In this document: one piece after another, positions 11,039 through 23,400 of the stretch
Layout of the letters: each line of letters opens with the position of its first letter
How positions within the stretch are numbered: position 1 is the first letter of the stretch
Origin: Clitoria ternatea
Lineage: Eukaryota; Streptophyta; Magnoliopsida; Fabales; Fabaceae
DNA length: 64,000 nt
Direction of reading: 5' to 3'
Assembly: GCA_037962975.1 (NCBI GenBank)
Contig: CM075669.1
Location: 249,897,351-249,961,350, forward strand
The notes under the pieces: model-generated
What the model was told of the DNA's origin: nothing
Databases searched by the model: none
The model's input: the letters and a program-made list of their open reading frames with translations, nothing else
Position numbers and translations under genes: made by a program

Positions 11039-13270
11039 TGTGAACACCTCTTTCGGTCCGGCCCAAATTGTTATGACACCGGACCCAGCCTTGAAGTTGG
11101 TAACACCGGACGAGGCCTAAGTTAACACCTCACCTCAACTCCGCCCATGAGTCCTTAACACTCCGCCAACCGCCCTCATTTGCACTCCGCCCTCATAGAC
11201 TTCACAGACGATGTGGAACTCCGCCTCTTCACACACCGTCCCATAAACGGTGTGGCACTGCCCTCCTCACACAACGTTCCACAGACGGTGTTAGCTAACA
11301 TCAACTCAGCCCAACGTCCTCACCTCAGGAGTCCCTAATGACCGATGTCATGGATCTGACAACAAAAGACGAGCGAGTCCGGCCCAAGTAAGACGATCTC
11401 GTGGGCACACCGGCTGGTAGCAGATCCGGACCAGGAAGGAGAACACCGGCCCCTATGATTACTAAAAGATTCAGCCGGTGTGACACAGGTAATGGTTCTT
11501 AAGGCCCCACATCAGATCAGTGGAGACTCCGTCCAACCAATGGCTTTGCTAACCGGAGTCACAAATTTGACAACGGAGGGGGCGAGGTCGGAAGATTATG
11601 CGCGGTGACCTGGAATCGCACTCCCTGGAAAATGGCAGACAGGGAGGCGGAAGTGGGCAATTAAAAAAACCCCACTGAAAACCCTGCTCCCCACCAATGA
11701 TAGTGGCCAGAGTTACGCACCACTACACGCATGGGTGAGTGGGAGTTCTGGTTGTCCCAAAACCCTCAGCCCATGACTTGAAGGCCCTATAAATGCCCCA
11801 ACCAAGGAAGCTCAAGGGGTTGGTCTTCAGATTCTCCCTCTACGCGAGAAAACTCTTCTGAAATTCTCTCCGATTCCTCAAGATCCCTAACTGACCTCCC
11901 CACCTGAAACCAGTGATTTGCCTTAGTCACCACAAAAGACCACCTTAGTTCGAAAAAGGTTTGAAGTTTTCTTTACTACACGAAGCCACTGCTCCTACAT
12001 CGTCCATACCCCGAATGTGCTCCGTTATCACAGAACCAACGCCGTTCCAATTCCCATACATTACCTTGTTAATCTTCGTCACTGCTCAACAGCGTTCACC
12101 CCGGATCAACTTCCCATAACACCGGTCGTGACCTTCAGTTTTCCAGTTCGGGTCCTACTCCGGTCCGTTGTCTGCCAGCGCGCGAGTCCGAAATCAGACG
12201 CCGTCACTGCGCTCGACCTCCCACATCGGTTCCTAGCTCATCACACCGGTTCCACTCCTTTCCTTATTTCTTTTGCTTTCGGTTCCCCTTTTTTACTTTT
12301 CTATGAGTTTGCTGTTTTGTTGACTGTAATTGCCTGCGTACCATTAGTTTACTTTGTTAATACTTTTTATCCTTTTCCATAACAAACAGACATAATAAAA
12401 GGGCGATTTTTGTAAAAAAAAATAGTGTCGTACGGGAGTACTCCTGTCTACACAACCCTCTTAGGATTCGTGCACGTGCGAAGAACTTCGCTTTGCATGA
12501 ATTCTCCTCTTTAATGATGTCAATCAACACCTTTCAGATTCCTCCCTAAAATAGCAATACTCAGAACTACGTAACCCTGATTTCTTGACAATTCAAGAAT
12601 ACGTAGGAGCAGGACTTTAACTCCTGTCGGGCCCATTTTTCTTATTTCCTTTTTTGCTGATTCATTGCTTTACTTTTTATATTTCTTTCATAAACGTCCT
12701 CTTTCGGTCACTTCCGTGAAAATCAATTTAGACGTGACGTCTTGTTGGTTTCCCCGTAGTTTTTGCCCAAGCCTCGCCATAATTTCATAGGGAAGGGGTA
12801 CTTAGGACAAGACGTCCTGCTTATCCCTTTCCTATCCCTATCCTTTTACCCGAGGATGTCCAATTTAGACGTGACGTCTTGTTGGCGTTCTCTCACCCCC
12901 TCTGTCTCATATCGAAGTCGAGCTTAATTCGGACAAGAACGTCCCATTAACCTCACTTTGACCTTCTATGTCTGTACAGTTCTTTATTCCATTCTATCAT
13001 TTTCAAAATAAAAGGGAAGAAACCATGTTTTATTTAAGGCTATTTATGTCGTGCTTTCAGTCTTGGTACTGTCTTTGACAGGCGATGTAGGGTGCTAATA
13101 CCTTCCCTACTCGTAACCGACTCCCGAACTTGGATTTCAATTTTTAAAACCAGTGCTTTACTGAACCTAGTTTTTCCCAATGTTTTTCCTATGGATAAAA
13201 ACGTTGGTGGCGACTCCCTGTCTCATATACTCTCTCTCCTCGCTGCGCCGTCGCGATCCAGGTTGCGACA
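11039..13270 (+). repeat. 5' LTR of the Ogre element
   Basis: It begins TGTGAACACC and ends GGTTGCGACA. It is 2,232 bp, alignable end to end with the 3' LTR. The TATA box is at 11788-11794, giving a U3 of about 780 bp and a long R-U5. Confidence 0.95.
11788..11794 (+). promoter_or_regulatory. TATA box of the 5' LTR
   Basis: TATAAAT in the context GGCCCTATAAATGCCCC, with transcription expected to start near 11820. It is conserved in the 3' LTR at 29916-29922. Confidence 0.7.
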
Positions 13271-13272
13271 AA

Positions 13273-13290
13273 TGGCGACTCCACTGGGGA
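13273..13290 (+). other. Primer-binding site, tRNA-Arg type
   Basis: TGGCGACTCCACTGGGG lies two bases after the LTR. Its complement ends in GTCGCCA and closely matches the 3' end of plant tRNA-Arg, the primer reported for Ogre elements. Minus-strand DNA synthesis would begin here. Confidence 0.85.
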
Positions 13291-14379
13291 TATACTTAAG
13301 AGAGTCAGGCCAGTTTGATTGAAAGCGCATGTTCTTTTTATATAGCCTTTGTTATCTCGGATTTCTTCCCATTGTCTTATTTTCTATTGGTTGTTGTGAA
13401 TGTTTGTTCTTGTTTTAATCATCTTGTATTTTGTTTCGTTGTCTATATTTTGCATGTTTATTGAACCCTAGGGTAGGAGACCATGTTACTTTTCCGCAAA
13501 CATTGAACCCTAGGGTAGACGACTTCGTGTATTTGCCCTGTGTTTGTTCTTTGTGCAGAATGGGTAAGGTATAAGGTATGGACTGCCCTTCCACACACTA
13601 CACTCACAATTATTTGCACACACTTATGAGTGGCGCCCTATACCCGGGCCCCAAATGAAGCTTAAGTTAGGAGAGGTTGGTAACGGAATCGTATGGGATG
13701 TACTTCCTATCCGGTGTTCGTGAGAACCTCAACCAGAGTTCGACCTCTCATGATATACGCACTTAGTGAATTCCTCACTGTTTGCGTCCCTGTCGTGATT
13801 AGGATCTTGGCTCTGGTGACCTTCTAGATGTCTAGCGGAAGCCACCCAATGTGAGAAATCCACTGTTAGATAAGCTATAGGTCCCAGAAAAGACTTTCAG
13901 AAAAACCTGGCTTAAGGCACAAGAGGGCAGGCTTTACTATACCTTATCTCATTCTCGCTTTCCCTTTAAATCCAAAATTGATGAACTGCTTACATGTTCA
14001 AAGGGTTACTTTACTCCAAAAAAGGGGGTGAATCATTTTTCTTTCTAAAAAAAAAACTATTAATCCTTTAACAAGTAAGCAGTTCCTTCTCCTTTCGTGT
14101 ACTTATGAGTCCTGGGTTATAGATCTTCCCTATCATCGAAACAAAAATGAAAACAAAATTCTATTCGAGCAGATATTGACGATGTTAGGAAGACCCATAA
14201 CCCACGTGACTTTAGCTTCACATGAGTTTTGCCGACTGCTACTTCTCAAACTGAAAGTGTTTTCCCATAAATTAATAAAGAAGTAGTGGTTCACAAAACA
14301 TGATAGAAACTAATTTCTTTTCATCTCTCTTTGCTCTTGCAGGAAGCTGTTTGGAACTTAGCGAGTACCTTTGAGCAAT
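13291..14379 (+). other. Ogre 5' leader, non-coding, with candidate intron
   Basis: About 1.1 kb without a long frame. It contains a short direct repeat (TGAACCCTAGGGTAG at about 13463 and 13506), a donor-like GGGTAAGG (GT at 13564) and, just before ORF1, a strong acceptor-like CTTTGCTCTTGCAG ending at 14342. Splicing between these is an inference. Confidence 0.5.
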
Positions 14380-16312
14380 ATGGAAATTAACATGAGATCT
14401 GATAGTTGTGACACGAATGTAACCGAGTTGAGGAAAGTGTTGCACCTTAAGGCCAAGAAGATTGACATGGGTAGTCTGCAAACAATGGGGAGAAAATTAA
14501 ACCTGACACAGAAAATGGCTTTTACAAGAAAGTATGGAAGGATTCTGAAGTTGTTAGAGGTGGAAGTGCAAACTGAGGCGATCACTGCCTTAGCACAATT
14601 CTATGACCCACCTCTCAGATGTTTCACCTTTAGAGACTTTCAGTTGGCCCCATCTATTGAAGAATTTGAACAAATTTTAGGGATGCCTTTGGAAGGACAG
14701 ATACCTTATCGTCATCTTGACCATCACGCAACTATTGCTTCCATTGCCCGTGTTCTGAAGATCCGTCCCGACGTCTTGAGGGATGCACAACTAAATAGAA
14801 ATCAGATCCCCGGATTCACTCGGGAATTTCTCGAGAAACATATGCAGGTCCTGGCAGAAAAAGGAAGATTGGGAAGCCTTTATGGATGCTTTAGCTATTA
14901 CCATCTATGGTGTTGTTTTGTTCCCCAACATTGATAATTATGTGGACTATGATGCTATTGCCGTATTCCTAGCTCGCAAGCATAGACTTGAGAATCCTGT
15001 CACGGCTGTGTTGGCAAACGTGTACTGCACCATGGATTTCTGCCATACACAAGGTGGAAGAAGGGTTGTTTGTTGTTTACCTGTTTTGTATGTATGGCTC
15101 ACATCGCACGTTTTCCACCAAGTCTGTAAGGCCGAGTGTCCGGTTTCTGATCTGAAGCTATGTCAATTAACAGTGAAAAGTGGGCGTGAGTGGGCCAATC
15201 ACCTTATAGGGCTCACAGCTGAGAAAGTTAGGTGGTATCCCCAATGGTTGGAAGTTGAATCAATTGTTCATCACTGCGGAAATTACCCGAATGTTCCCCT
15301 TATTGGTACGCAAGGATGTATCAACTATAATCCCATCATAGCCAAGCGTCAGCTAGCTTATCCTTTGCTGGGACCACCTGATGAAGAGTCTCTCATTCCT
15401 TTCATCTCATATTACTCGAAAGGAAGCTGTATCTTTGTCATTCGGGATATAGCGAATGCGTGGAAGAAAGTCCACCGAAAGGGGAGAGAGCTGGGGGCCC
15501 GAAGCCATGCTGTCAGAGGAGAATATTCTGAATGGATCTTGAATAGGGTCTCCATTGTTAAATTACCCTTCAGGAGTCCCCCTCATCTCCAGGAAAATCC
15601 TCCTGCACCATCACTTATTGCGGAAGATGAAGCAACCAAGGTGCTAAAGACCAAAATAGAAGAGTTAACTGCCAGGAACAAGAAGCTAGAGGAAGACTTA
15701 TTGAGATGTCAGCAAGAATACACCCTTCAGAAAAGGGAGAACCTGGAGAACAAGCAAGCTGTTGAAGAGATTAGGAAGAAACGAAAGATTGATGAGAGCT
15801 ACATGATAAAACAAGACCAATGTCTTCAAGCGGCCAATTCTCAACTAAAAATGAAGAACAAGCAAAGTGATACCATCCTGGCTGAGAAACGTTTTCTGAA
15901 GGACATGCTGGCACAATCGAAAGAAAATGAGCAGAATAGCATGGTACAAAAAGAGCTCCTACAGACACAAGTCCACAAATTGGAACAACAGCTCAATGAA
16001 GTGGTAAAGGCTTGCGAGCAAGAGATAAGTAGGGAACGACAACGCGCCATAAACATTGAGCAAGATTGTCAAGAGACCATACGCCTCTTAGAAGCTGAAC
16101 AAAATGAAACTATTCACTTGTGGATGGATCGCTTTGCTAAGCTGGCGTACCTGGCCAACGGAGCTCTAGAAGATCTCCCGTTTTTACTCAAACAAGCGGA
16201 AGGAATTGCTAACCCTGTCAAGACTCCTAGGGAAATTGCAACGTTCTTAGATTACTGCAGAGGACGAATTTGTAAAATGAGGGAAATGATTGCCCGAGCT
16301 AGGGATGGATGA
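14380..16312 (+). CDS. Ogre ORF1 (extra ORF upstream of gag), with one frameshift
   Basis: This is the additional protein typical of Ogre elements; its role is unknown. The N-terminal part (from ATG 14380) reads FTFRDFQLAPSIEEFEQILG, resembling plant-mobile-domain/DUF7745-type proteins. The frame then fails. From about 14865 the family-like sequence (ALAITIYGVVLFPN) continues in the next frame to 16312, consistent with one inserted base in the AAAAAGGAAGAT stretch at about 14858-14869. The C-terminal third (about 15620-16140) is Glu/Lys/Gln-rich and should form a long coiled coil. The first frame alone stops at 14934. It lies 308 bp upstream of the gag start. The frameshift may be a mutation in this copy, or less likely a programmed shift. 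Confidence 0.8.
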
Positions 16313-16620
16313 TTTATTTTTCCGCTTTGTAACTCGGCACTTTATGGCAATAATGTACTCTTTTCGAGATAATGGATTCCTTTGTCTTCACAACTATCTC
16401 ATGATTAATTTTCATTCAATGCTTTACTTAGTACTTTTGAACGCGACGTTCTGAGGAATAGTCGAAGGATCCGTCAAGTTCCAACATTGCTTCCCACGTA
16501 ATCTCGTTTCACTTAATTTTTTTCTTTAATTCGCTTATCTTTCCTAAATTTTCTTTTGTGTTCCTTTCTAAAGACATTACGGGTAAACATCCTTACGGGA
16601 CCAGGCTCAGGAAGAAACTC

Positions 16621-19600
16621 ATGGCTGATATAGAGCAAGAAAATGAGAATTTGAAGGCCGAGCTCGCCCAAGTCAAGGAGCAGATGGCCGAGATGGCCAA
16701 GCTCTTGGAAAGAAGAGTCACAGAAGGGGGATCTTCTGCAGGGGTTGAAGACGCCCGACAACAACAACCCACCTCTCATCACGGTCAAGATCCGGCTACA
16801 GGGTCCGACCCCAGGACCACTGCACCTCCCCTCGTTGTTCGCATAAGGAGACCAAATCCTGCAAACACCCAACAACACACTTTTGTGGATGAGGAAGGAA
16901 ATGTTATTCCCTTTCCTCCGTATGGTTTGCCGCACGGGTATTTCCCACCACTCCAGGAAGAACCTTGCCACCAAGACCAAGTTCCCATCACTGCCCAGCC
17001 TAACACTAATCAACCAAACAACCCACTTACCCAAGCACAAGCCACCCAGGTGCCACCCACTCATACTCAAGCCGCCCAAACACAAGCCGCCCAAGCACAA
17101 CCTGCTCATGCCATTCATATACCCCGAACCACTGCCATACCAGATACCTTCATACCAAACACTGACCTGTTTCACTCCTACCAGCAATATGGGAAGGTTG
17201 GTCAACATACTGCTGCCGGTCCGAGTGCTGTGGCTACCACTCAGGAAGAGAGGTTGGAATTCTTGGAAAGGCGTTTAAGGGAGATGGAAGGAACAAATAG
17301 ATTTGGGACAGGCACTGCTGCTGAACTTTGCCTAATCCCTGATGTTGTCATACCTCCTAAATTCAAGACGCCCAATTTCGATAAATACAGAGGGTTGACG
17401 TGCCCAAAGAATCATCTAACCATGTATTGCCGTAAGATGGCTTCGCATGCGTCAAATGACCCTCTGCTGATTCATTGTTTTCAGGACAGCCTGGTTGGGG
17501 CTCCCCTGACATGGTACAATCATCTGGAGCGCTCTCGTATATGTTGCTGGAAGGACCTAGCAGACTCGTTCATGCAACAATACAAATATAACCTGGACAT
17601 GGCCCCGGATAGGGGACAGTTGCAGAACATGATTAAGAAAGATAACGAGACGTTCAAGGAGTACGCCCAGAGGTGGCGCAAAGTGGCGGCACAGGTTGAC
17701 CCACCTCTATCTGAAAAGGAGGTGATCACTATGTTCATAGATACGCTTCAAACTCCTTTCTATGAGAAGATGATTGGAAGTGTCTCGTCCCATTTCTCTG
17801 ATATTGTCACTATTGGAGAAAGGATAGAAAATGGGCTAAGGACCGGCAGGATAGTCCGAAGTCCATCTGGGATGGGAGCTACAAGGAGACCTACACTTGG
17901 CGAAAACAGGAGAAGAGAAGGGGACACCAACTTGGTCTCTCACAACCAAAGAAGGAACCTGGCAGGGCCACCTACCCCAGTTAGCCTTTCACCAGTATAT
18001 CCCGGCGTGTCGCACCCGTATGTGGCAGCCATTCCAAACCTTAATCCACCACAATTCAGACCAACTGTTGTACGGCCGCCTGCGCCACCACAGATACCAC
18101 ACCAAGCACCACAAGCCAACCCACCGCCAAATATCCAAAGAAGGAACAATGACCGTGCTCCACCCCAGTTCGATCCCATCCCAATATCCTATACCGAACT
18201 CTTGCCTCACCTCATTGAAAAAACTCTAGTAGTACCCTGTCCCTTGAGGCCACTACAGCCGCCTTATCCTAGGGGATATGACCCTAATGCCCGGTGTGAT
18301 TATCATGCGGGTGCACCAGGCCATTCTACTGAAAATTGTCTGGCTTTGAAATATAAAGTAAGGGACCTGATTCAGGCAGATTGGATAAGCTTCCGAGAAG
18401 GAAGTCCAAATGTAACAACAAACCCTCTGCCTAATCATGAAGGGCCCGGGGTCAATGCTATCGGGGAAGATGTGGAGTATACATCCAATGTTGAGGACAT
18501 TCAGATGCCTCTAAAAGAAATTCACTCCCTTATGTTTGAGGTAGGGTTAGTAAAGGACAAATGGGATGAAGACTTCGATGATGCCCAATCAACGAAGCAG
18601 CAAGAGTTTCGAAAAACTCTCCAAAGGTTTATGGACAGTCACACTATACGAGTCTGCAAGCGCCATGGCAATGAGGTGAATATGACACAGGGACAGATTG
18701 GACCTCGGGCCCCAAAACCCCTGGTCATATTTTATAGCAAAAGTGCGTTGGTAACGCAGACCCCTGCCAGAACTATTATTACGGCCCGGCCACCTGCTCC
18801 ATTCCCGTATGACAACTCCCACGCCGTGCCTTGGAAGTATAACACGGACATAGTTGTTTCCAATCCCGTAATGGTAGGTCCAGCGCCTGCTTTGTTGGTT
18901 ACCAACATCGCCGGTGTAGGCGGAATGACCCGAAGTGGGAGAGTATATGCGCCTTCAGAGCCAAAGCAAGACAAGACTGCCGCGGAAGGCAAAACCGGGA
19001 AGGTTGGGATCGCTGGCGAAGCAAAGAAGGTTGTTCCAGAAGAGGAGACTAAGGAGTTCTTAAAATTTATCCGCCACAGCGATTACCAGGTATTGGATCA
19101 GTTGAACTATACTCCCGCCAAGATCTCCTTATTATCTCTGCTGACGAGTTCTGAATCACATCGGAACGCGCTGATGAAGGTGCTAAGTGAGGCACACGTG
19201 AAACATGACTTGCCTGTTGATAAGTTCCAAGGTATTGTTGGACATATAGTGGCCAATAACTATCTGACTTTCACGGATGACGAGGTGCCGGTGGAAGGGA
19301 AAGGACACAACAAGGCTCTCCACATCTCTGTGAAGTGTCAAGACCATATTATGGCAAAAGTGCTCGTCGATAATGGATCATCCTTGAACGTGATGCCTAA
19401 GTCTACATTAGCTAAACTACCCATAGATGGGGCATGCATGAGACCGAGCTCCATGATAGTAAGAGCTTTTGATGGGACCCGGCGGGAGGTCATAGGCGAA
19501 GTTGAACTACCCATACAAGTTGGACCCCATATCTTTCAAGTTCTCTTCCAAGTAATGGATATCATGCCCGCCTATAGTTGCTTGTTAGGGAGGCCATGGA

Positions 19601-20217
19601 TCCATTCAGCAGGGGTAGTTCCTTCCACTTTACACCAGAAACTAAAGTTCATCGTTGATAACAGGCTGGTAATCGTTTCTGGAGAGGAGGATCTTCTGGT
19701 CAGTAAGCCAGTTACTACCCCCTATGTAGAGGCGGCCGAGGAAGCCCTCGAGACATCATTCCAGGCTTTGGAGATAGCCAACGCCACAAGCATGCCTTTC
19801 CCAAAGGTACCGCTAGCAGTAGCAAAGACCATGCTACGAGGAGGATATAAGCCGGGAAAAGGACTCGGAAGAGAACTGGAAGGAAGAATTCAACCTGTCT
19901 GTCTCCCTGAGAACAAAGATAGGTACGGCCTGGGATACCAGCCTACCACTGAAGACCAAAAAAGGGTAGAAGAAGAGAGGAGAAGGAAAAGAATTACTCG
20001 TCATATCGGGCATGCTTTCAACACTGCGAAAATCCCCATCTGTGACCTCTACCAGAGCTTCAGGAGCGCCGGAGTAATGTTTCCAGATCAAGTGGCCGTG
20101 ATCCAAAGTGATCTTGATGAAGGCCCCGGATTTGTGTATGCTGGCTCACCCGGTCAGGAACTGAACAACTGGGAGGTCATAGAATTCCCCACGATTTGTA
20201 CCATTTCATCAAAGTAA
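16621..20217 (+). CDS. Ogre gag-protease polyprotein
   Basis: The frame is open from 16558 through a GTG, but the first ATG is 16621, giving 1,198 residues before TAA at 20215-20217. In order: an N-terminal coiled coil (EQENENLKAEL, residues 4-35), a Pro/Gln-rich linker, a retrotransposon gag domain (about 235-410, with HLTMYCRKMASH and GAPLTWYNHL), a zinc knuckle of form C-x2-H-x4-GH-x4-C (residues 559-573), an aspartic protease with VDNGSS (Asp about 917) and CLLGRPW, then a G-patch (GGYKPGKGLGRELEG, about 1074). Gag coats the RNA; the protease cuts the polyprotein. The stop lies inside the predicted intron (donor GT at 20214), so the spliced product continues into RT while unspliced RNA yields Gag-Pro only. 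No internal disruption is seen. Confidence 0.92.
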   Translation: MADIEQENENLKAELAQVKEQMAEMAKLLERRVTEGGSSAGVEDARQQQPTSHHGQDPATGSDPRTTAPPLVVRIRRPNPANTQQHTFVDEEGNVIPFPPYGLPHGYFPPLQEEPCHQDQVPITAQPNTNQPNNPLTQAQATQVPPTHTQAAQTQAAQAQPAHAIHIPRTTAIPDTFIPNTDLFHSYQQYGKVGQHTAAGPSAVATTQEERLEFLERRLREMEGTNRFGTGTAAELCLIPDVVIPPKFKTPNFDKYRGLTCPKNHLTMYCRKMASHASNDPLLIHCFQDSLVGAPLTWYNHLERSRICCWKDLADSFMQQYKYNLDMAPDRGQLQNMIKKDNETFKEYAQRWRKVAAQVDPPLSEKEVITMFIDTLQTPFYEKMIGSVSSHFSDIVTIGERIENGLRTGRIVRSPSGMGATRRPTLGENRRREGDTNLVSHNQRRNLAGPPTPVSLSPVYPGVSHPYVAAIPNLNPPQFRPTVVRPPAPPQIPHQAPQANPPPNIQRRNNDRAPPQFDPIPISYTELLPHLIEKTLVVPCPLRPLQPPYPRGYDPNARCDYHAGAPGHSTENCLALKYKVRDLIQADWISFREGSPNVTTNPLPNHEGPGVNAIGEDVEYTSNVEDIQMPLKEIHSLMFEVGLVKDKWDEDFDDAQSTKQQEFRKTLQRFMDSHTIRVCKRHGNEVNMTQGQIGPRAPKPLVIFYSKSALVTQTPARTIITARPPAPFPYDNSHAVPWKYNTDIVVSNPVMVGPAPALLVTNIAGVGGMTRSGRVYAPSEPKQDKTAAEGKTGKVGIAGEAKKVVPEEETKEFLKFIRHSDYQVLDQLNYTPAKISLLSLLTSSESHRNALMKVLSEAHVKHDLPVDKFQGIVGHIVANNYLTFTDDEVPVEGKGHNKALHISVKCQDHIMAKVLVDNGSSLNVMPKSTLAKLPIDGACMRPSSMIVRAFDGTRREVIGEVELPIQVGPHIFQVLFQVMDIMPAYSCLLGRPWIHSAGVVPSTLHQKLKFIVDNRLVIVSGEEDLLVSKPVTTPYVEAAEEALETSFQALEIANATSMPFPKVPLAVAKTMLRGGYKPGKGLGRELEGRIQPVCLPENKDRYGLGYQPTTEDQKRVEEERRRKRITRHIGHAFNTAKIPICDLYQSFRSAGVMFPDQVAVIQSDLDEGPGFVYAGSPGQELNNWEVIEFPTICTISSK

Positions 20218-20405
20218 TCATGTTTTCTGTTCGATCCTTTAGCTATGCTTCGGGATCTCATTTTGTAACAATAAAAACTTGTTCGTTTGTTTGAATAATA
20301 AATGCCGTCAGTTTCCAAATAGCTTGATCTGTTTAGTAACCTATTATTTAAACCTTTCTCTTGCTTGTTTTCCTTTTCATTTGCTATGATACACTGAAAA
20401 TGCAG
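20214..20405 (+). other. Ogre intron between protease and RT
   Basis: A 192-bp interval runs from GTAATC (20214) to a T-rich tract ending TGCAG (20405). The gag-pro stop codon and further in-frame stops lie within it. Both exons are in the same phase and the length is 64 codons, so removal fuses gag-pro to RT without a frame change. Splicing at this place is established for Ogre elements; these exact sites are inferred from the sequence. Confidence 0.8.
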
Positions 20406-23400
20406 ATCCGAAAGCGATTCATCTGAGAATAGTGAGAATTCGGTCTTATTTCACGATTCTGACTGTCTAACTGATTGTGCCAATGAGGAATATGATGAAG
20501 ACTGTGATCCCTCGCCTGAGTTAACCCGGTTATTGGAACAAGAGGATAGGGAAATTCTGCCCTACTTAGAGATAGCTGAGGTTATCGATTTGGGAACTGG
20601 AGGAGTCAAAAAGGAAGTCAAAATTGGTACCTCGTTAAGTAAAGAACAGAAGCAGGAACTAATTAGGTTGTTGAGAGAGTTCAGTGATGTTTTTGCCTGG
20701 TCTTACCAAGATATGCCAGGACTGGACAATAGCATTGTCGAACATAGGCTACCCTTAAAACCCGAATGTCCGCCAGTAAAGCAGAAGCTGCGACGTATGA
20801 AACCTGAGATGCTTTTGAAAATCAAGGAAGAAGTCAAGAAGCAATTTGATGCCGGGTTCTTAGCCGTGGCAAAATACCCACAGTGGGTGGCAAATATCGT
20901 CCCGGTCCCGAAAAAGGATGGCAAAGTACGAATGTGCGTGGACTATCGCGATTTGAACAGGGCTAGCCCCAAGGATGATTTTCCCCTGCCTCAGATTGAT
21001 GTTCTAGTCGACAATACCGCGCAACATACGATCTTTTCATTCATGGACGGTTTCTCCGGATACAATCAAATTAAGATGGCGCCCGAGGATATGGAAAAAA
21101 CCACATTTGTCACCTTGTGGGGAACCTTCTGTTATAAGGTGATGTCTTTCGGTCTAAAGAATGCCGGAGCAACTTACCAGAGGGCCATGGTAACCCTTTT
21201 CCATGACATGATGCACAAAGAGGTAGAGGTTTACGTCGATGATATTATTGCCAAGTCTAAAACGGATGAAGGGCATATGGAAGACCTAAGGAAGCTCTTC
21301 GAAAGGCTGAGGAAATTCAGGCTTAGGCTAAACCCAGCCAAATGCACCTTCGGCGCAAGATCCGGGAAATTGCTGGGATTCATAGTAAGCAAGAGAGGCA
21401 TAGAGGTCGACCCTGACAAAGTTAAAGCCATTCTTGAAATGCCTCCTCCCCGTACAGAAAAGGAAGTTAGAGGTTTCCTAGGGAGATTAAATTACATCGC
21501 TCGTTTCATCTCACAGTTGACGGTAACATGCGAGCCAATTTTCAAATTGCTCCGTAAGAACCAACCAGGTCAATGGAACGAGGATTGTCAAAAGGCTTTT
21601 GAAAAGATAAAGCAGTACTTGCAGAACCCGCCAGTTTTGATCCCACCTACCCCAGGGAGACCACTCATTTTATACCTTACAGTGTTAGATGAATCCATGG
21701 GTTGTGTGTTGGGACAACATGATGAGACTGGGAAGAAAGAACATGCCATTTATTATCTAAGCAAGAAGTTCACTGACTGTGAAATGAGGTACTTTACTCT
21801 GGAAAGGACCTGTTGTGCGTCAGCATGGGCAGCCCGACGTTTGAGACAATACATGATAAGCCACACTACTTGGTTAGTTTCCAAAATGGACCCCGTCAAG
21901 TATATCTTCGAAAAACCCGCCTTAACCGGGAGGATTGCTCGATGGCAGGTCCTGCTAACTGAGTACGATATAGTCTATGTCACTCAAAAGGCTATAAAAG
22001 GAAGCGTTCTGGCTGACTACCTGGCTCATCAACCCATAAGAAATTATCAGCCCATGCAGTTTGACTTCCCGGACGAAGATATCATGGCTCTGATTGATGA
22101 AGAAGGAGCCCAAAAGGATAAATGGACCTTAAGGTTTGATGGTGCTTCTAACGCATTAGGACACGGAATCGGAGCAATCCTTATTTCACCTGACAGAGAA
22201 CTCATCCCCGTTTGTGCTCGATTGTGTTTTGATTGTACCAATAACATCGCTGAGTACGAGGCGTGTTCTCTGGGAATCCAAGCAACATTGGATGCCAAAG
22301 TGAAGAAATTGGAAGTATACGGGGATTCCGCCCTAGTCATTCACCAACTAAAAGGTGAGTGGGAGACTAGAGACAGCAAATTAATTCCCTATCAAGCTCG
22401 CATCAAAGAGTTGATTAAGGAGTTCGATGATGTTTCTTTTTACCATATTCCCCGGGAAGACAACCAAATGGCTGATGCTCTGGCTACCCTAGCATCAATG
22501 TTCAAGGTGAGCAATGATTACGACATGCCTCTCATTCAAATAGGGCGGCACCACGAACCCGTATATTGCCAGATGATTGAAAGGGAGTCAGATGGGAAAC
22601 CTTGGTATTACGATATCAAGAGATATGTCCGAAGTCAAGAATATCCCGAAGGTGCTACAGAGAATGATAAGAGAACCCTGCGCCGGCTCGCCATGGGTTT
22701 CTTCTTAAACGGTGATGTGCTTTATAAGAGAAACTACGACTCTGTCCTTCTTCGTTGCATCGACACCGACGAGGCAAGTAAAATCATGAGGGATGTCCAC
22801 GAGGGATGTTTTGGAACTCACACTAACGGACACGCTATGTCGAGAAAGATCTTGAGGGCTGGTTACTACTGGATGACCATGGAGTCTGACTGCTTTGCCT
22901 ATGTTCGTAAGTGTCACAAATGTCAGATATACGCAGACCATATTCACGCTTCCCCATCTTCCCTGAACGTCTTGTCAGCTCCCTGGCCCTTTGCAATGTG
23001 GGGTATGGACGTCATTGGTCCCATCGAGCCAAAAGCCTCTAACGGTCATCGTTTCATTTTGGTCGCTATCGACTATTTCACAAAATGGGTAGAAGCTGCT
23101 TCGTACGCCAATGTGACAAGGAATGTTGTGGTTAAATTTGTCAAGCGTGAACTGATATGCCAGTACGGTTTGCCAAGTCAGATTATCACCGATAATGGCA
23201 CGAATTTGAATAACAAAATGATGAAGGAACTTTGTGAAAGCTTCAAAATCCACCATCATAATTCCTCCCCGTATCGCCCTAAAATGAATGGGGCAGTCGA
23301 AGCGGCCAATAAAAACATCAAGAAGATTATACAGAAAATGGTCGTGACCTACAGAGATTGGAGCGAAATGCTCCCCTTTGCTTTGCATGGGTATCGTACC

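Noticed and set aside
12017..12382. 121-codon open frame in the 5' LTR, repeated at 30145-30510 in the 3' LTR
   Set aside because: It lies in the R-U5 part of the LTR; its identity between the two copies only reflects LTR identity. It has no domain and its hydrophobic composition follows the T-rich DNA.
16513..17208. Minus-strand frames opposite gag-pro (for example 231 codons)
   Set aside because: They are shadows of the well-supported sense gag frame, with Gly/Trp/Leu-rich composition mirroring Pro/Gln-rich sense codons.
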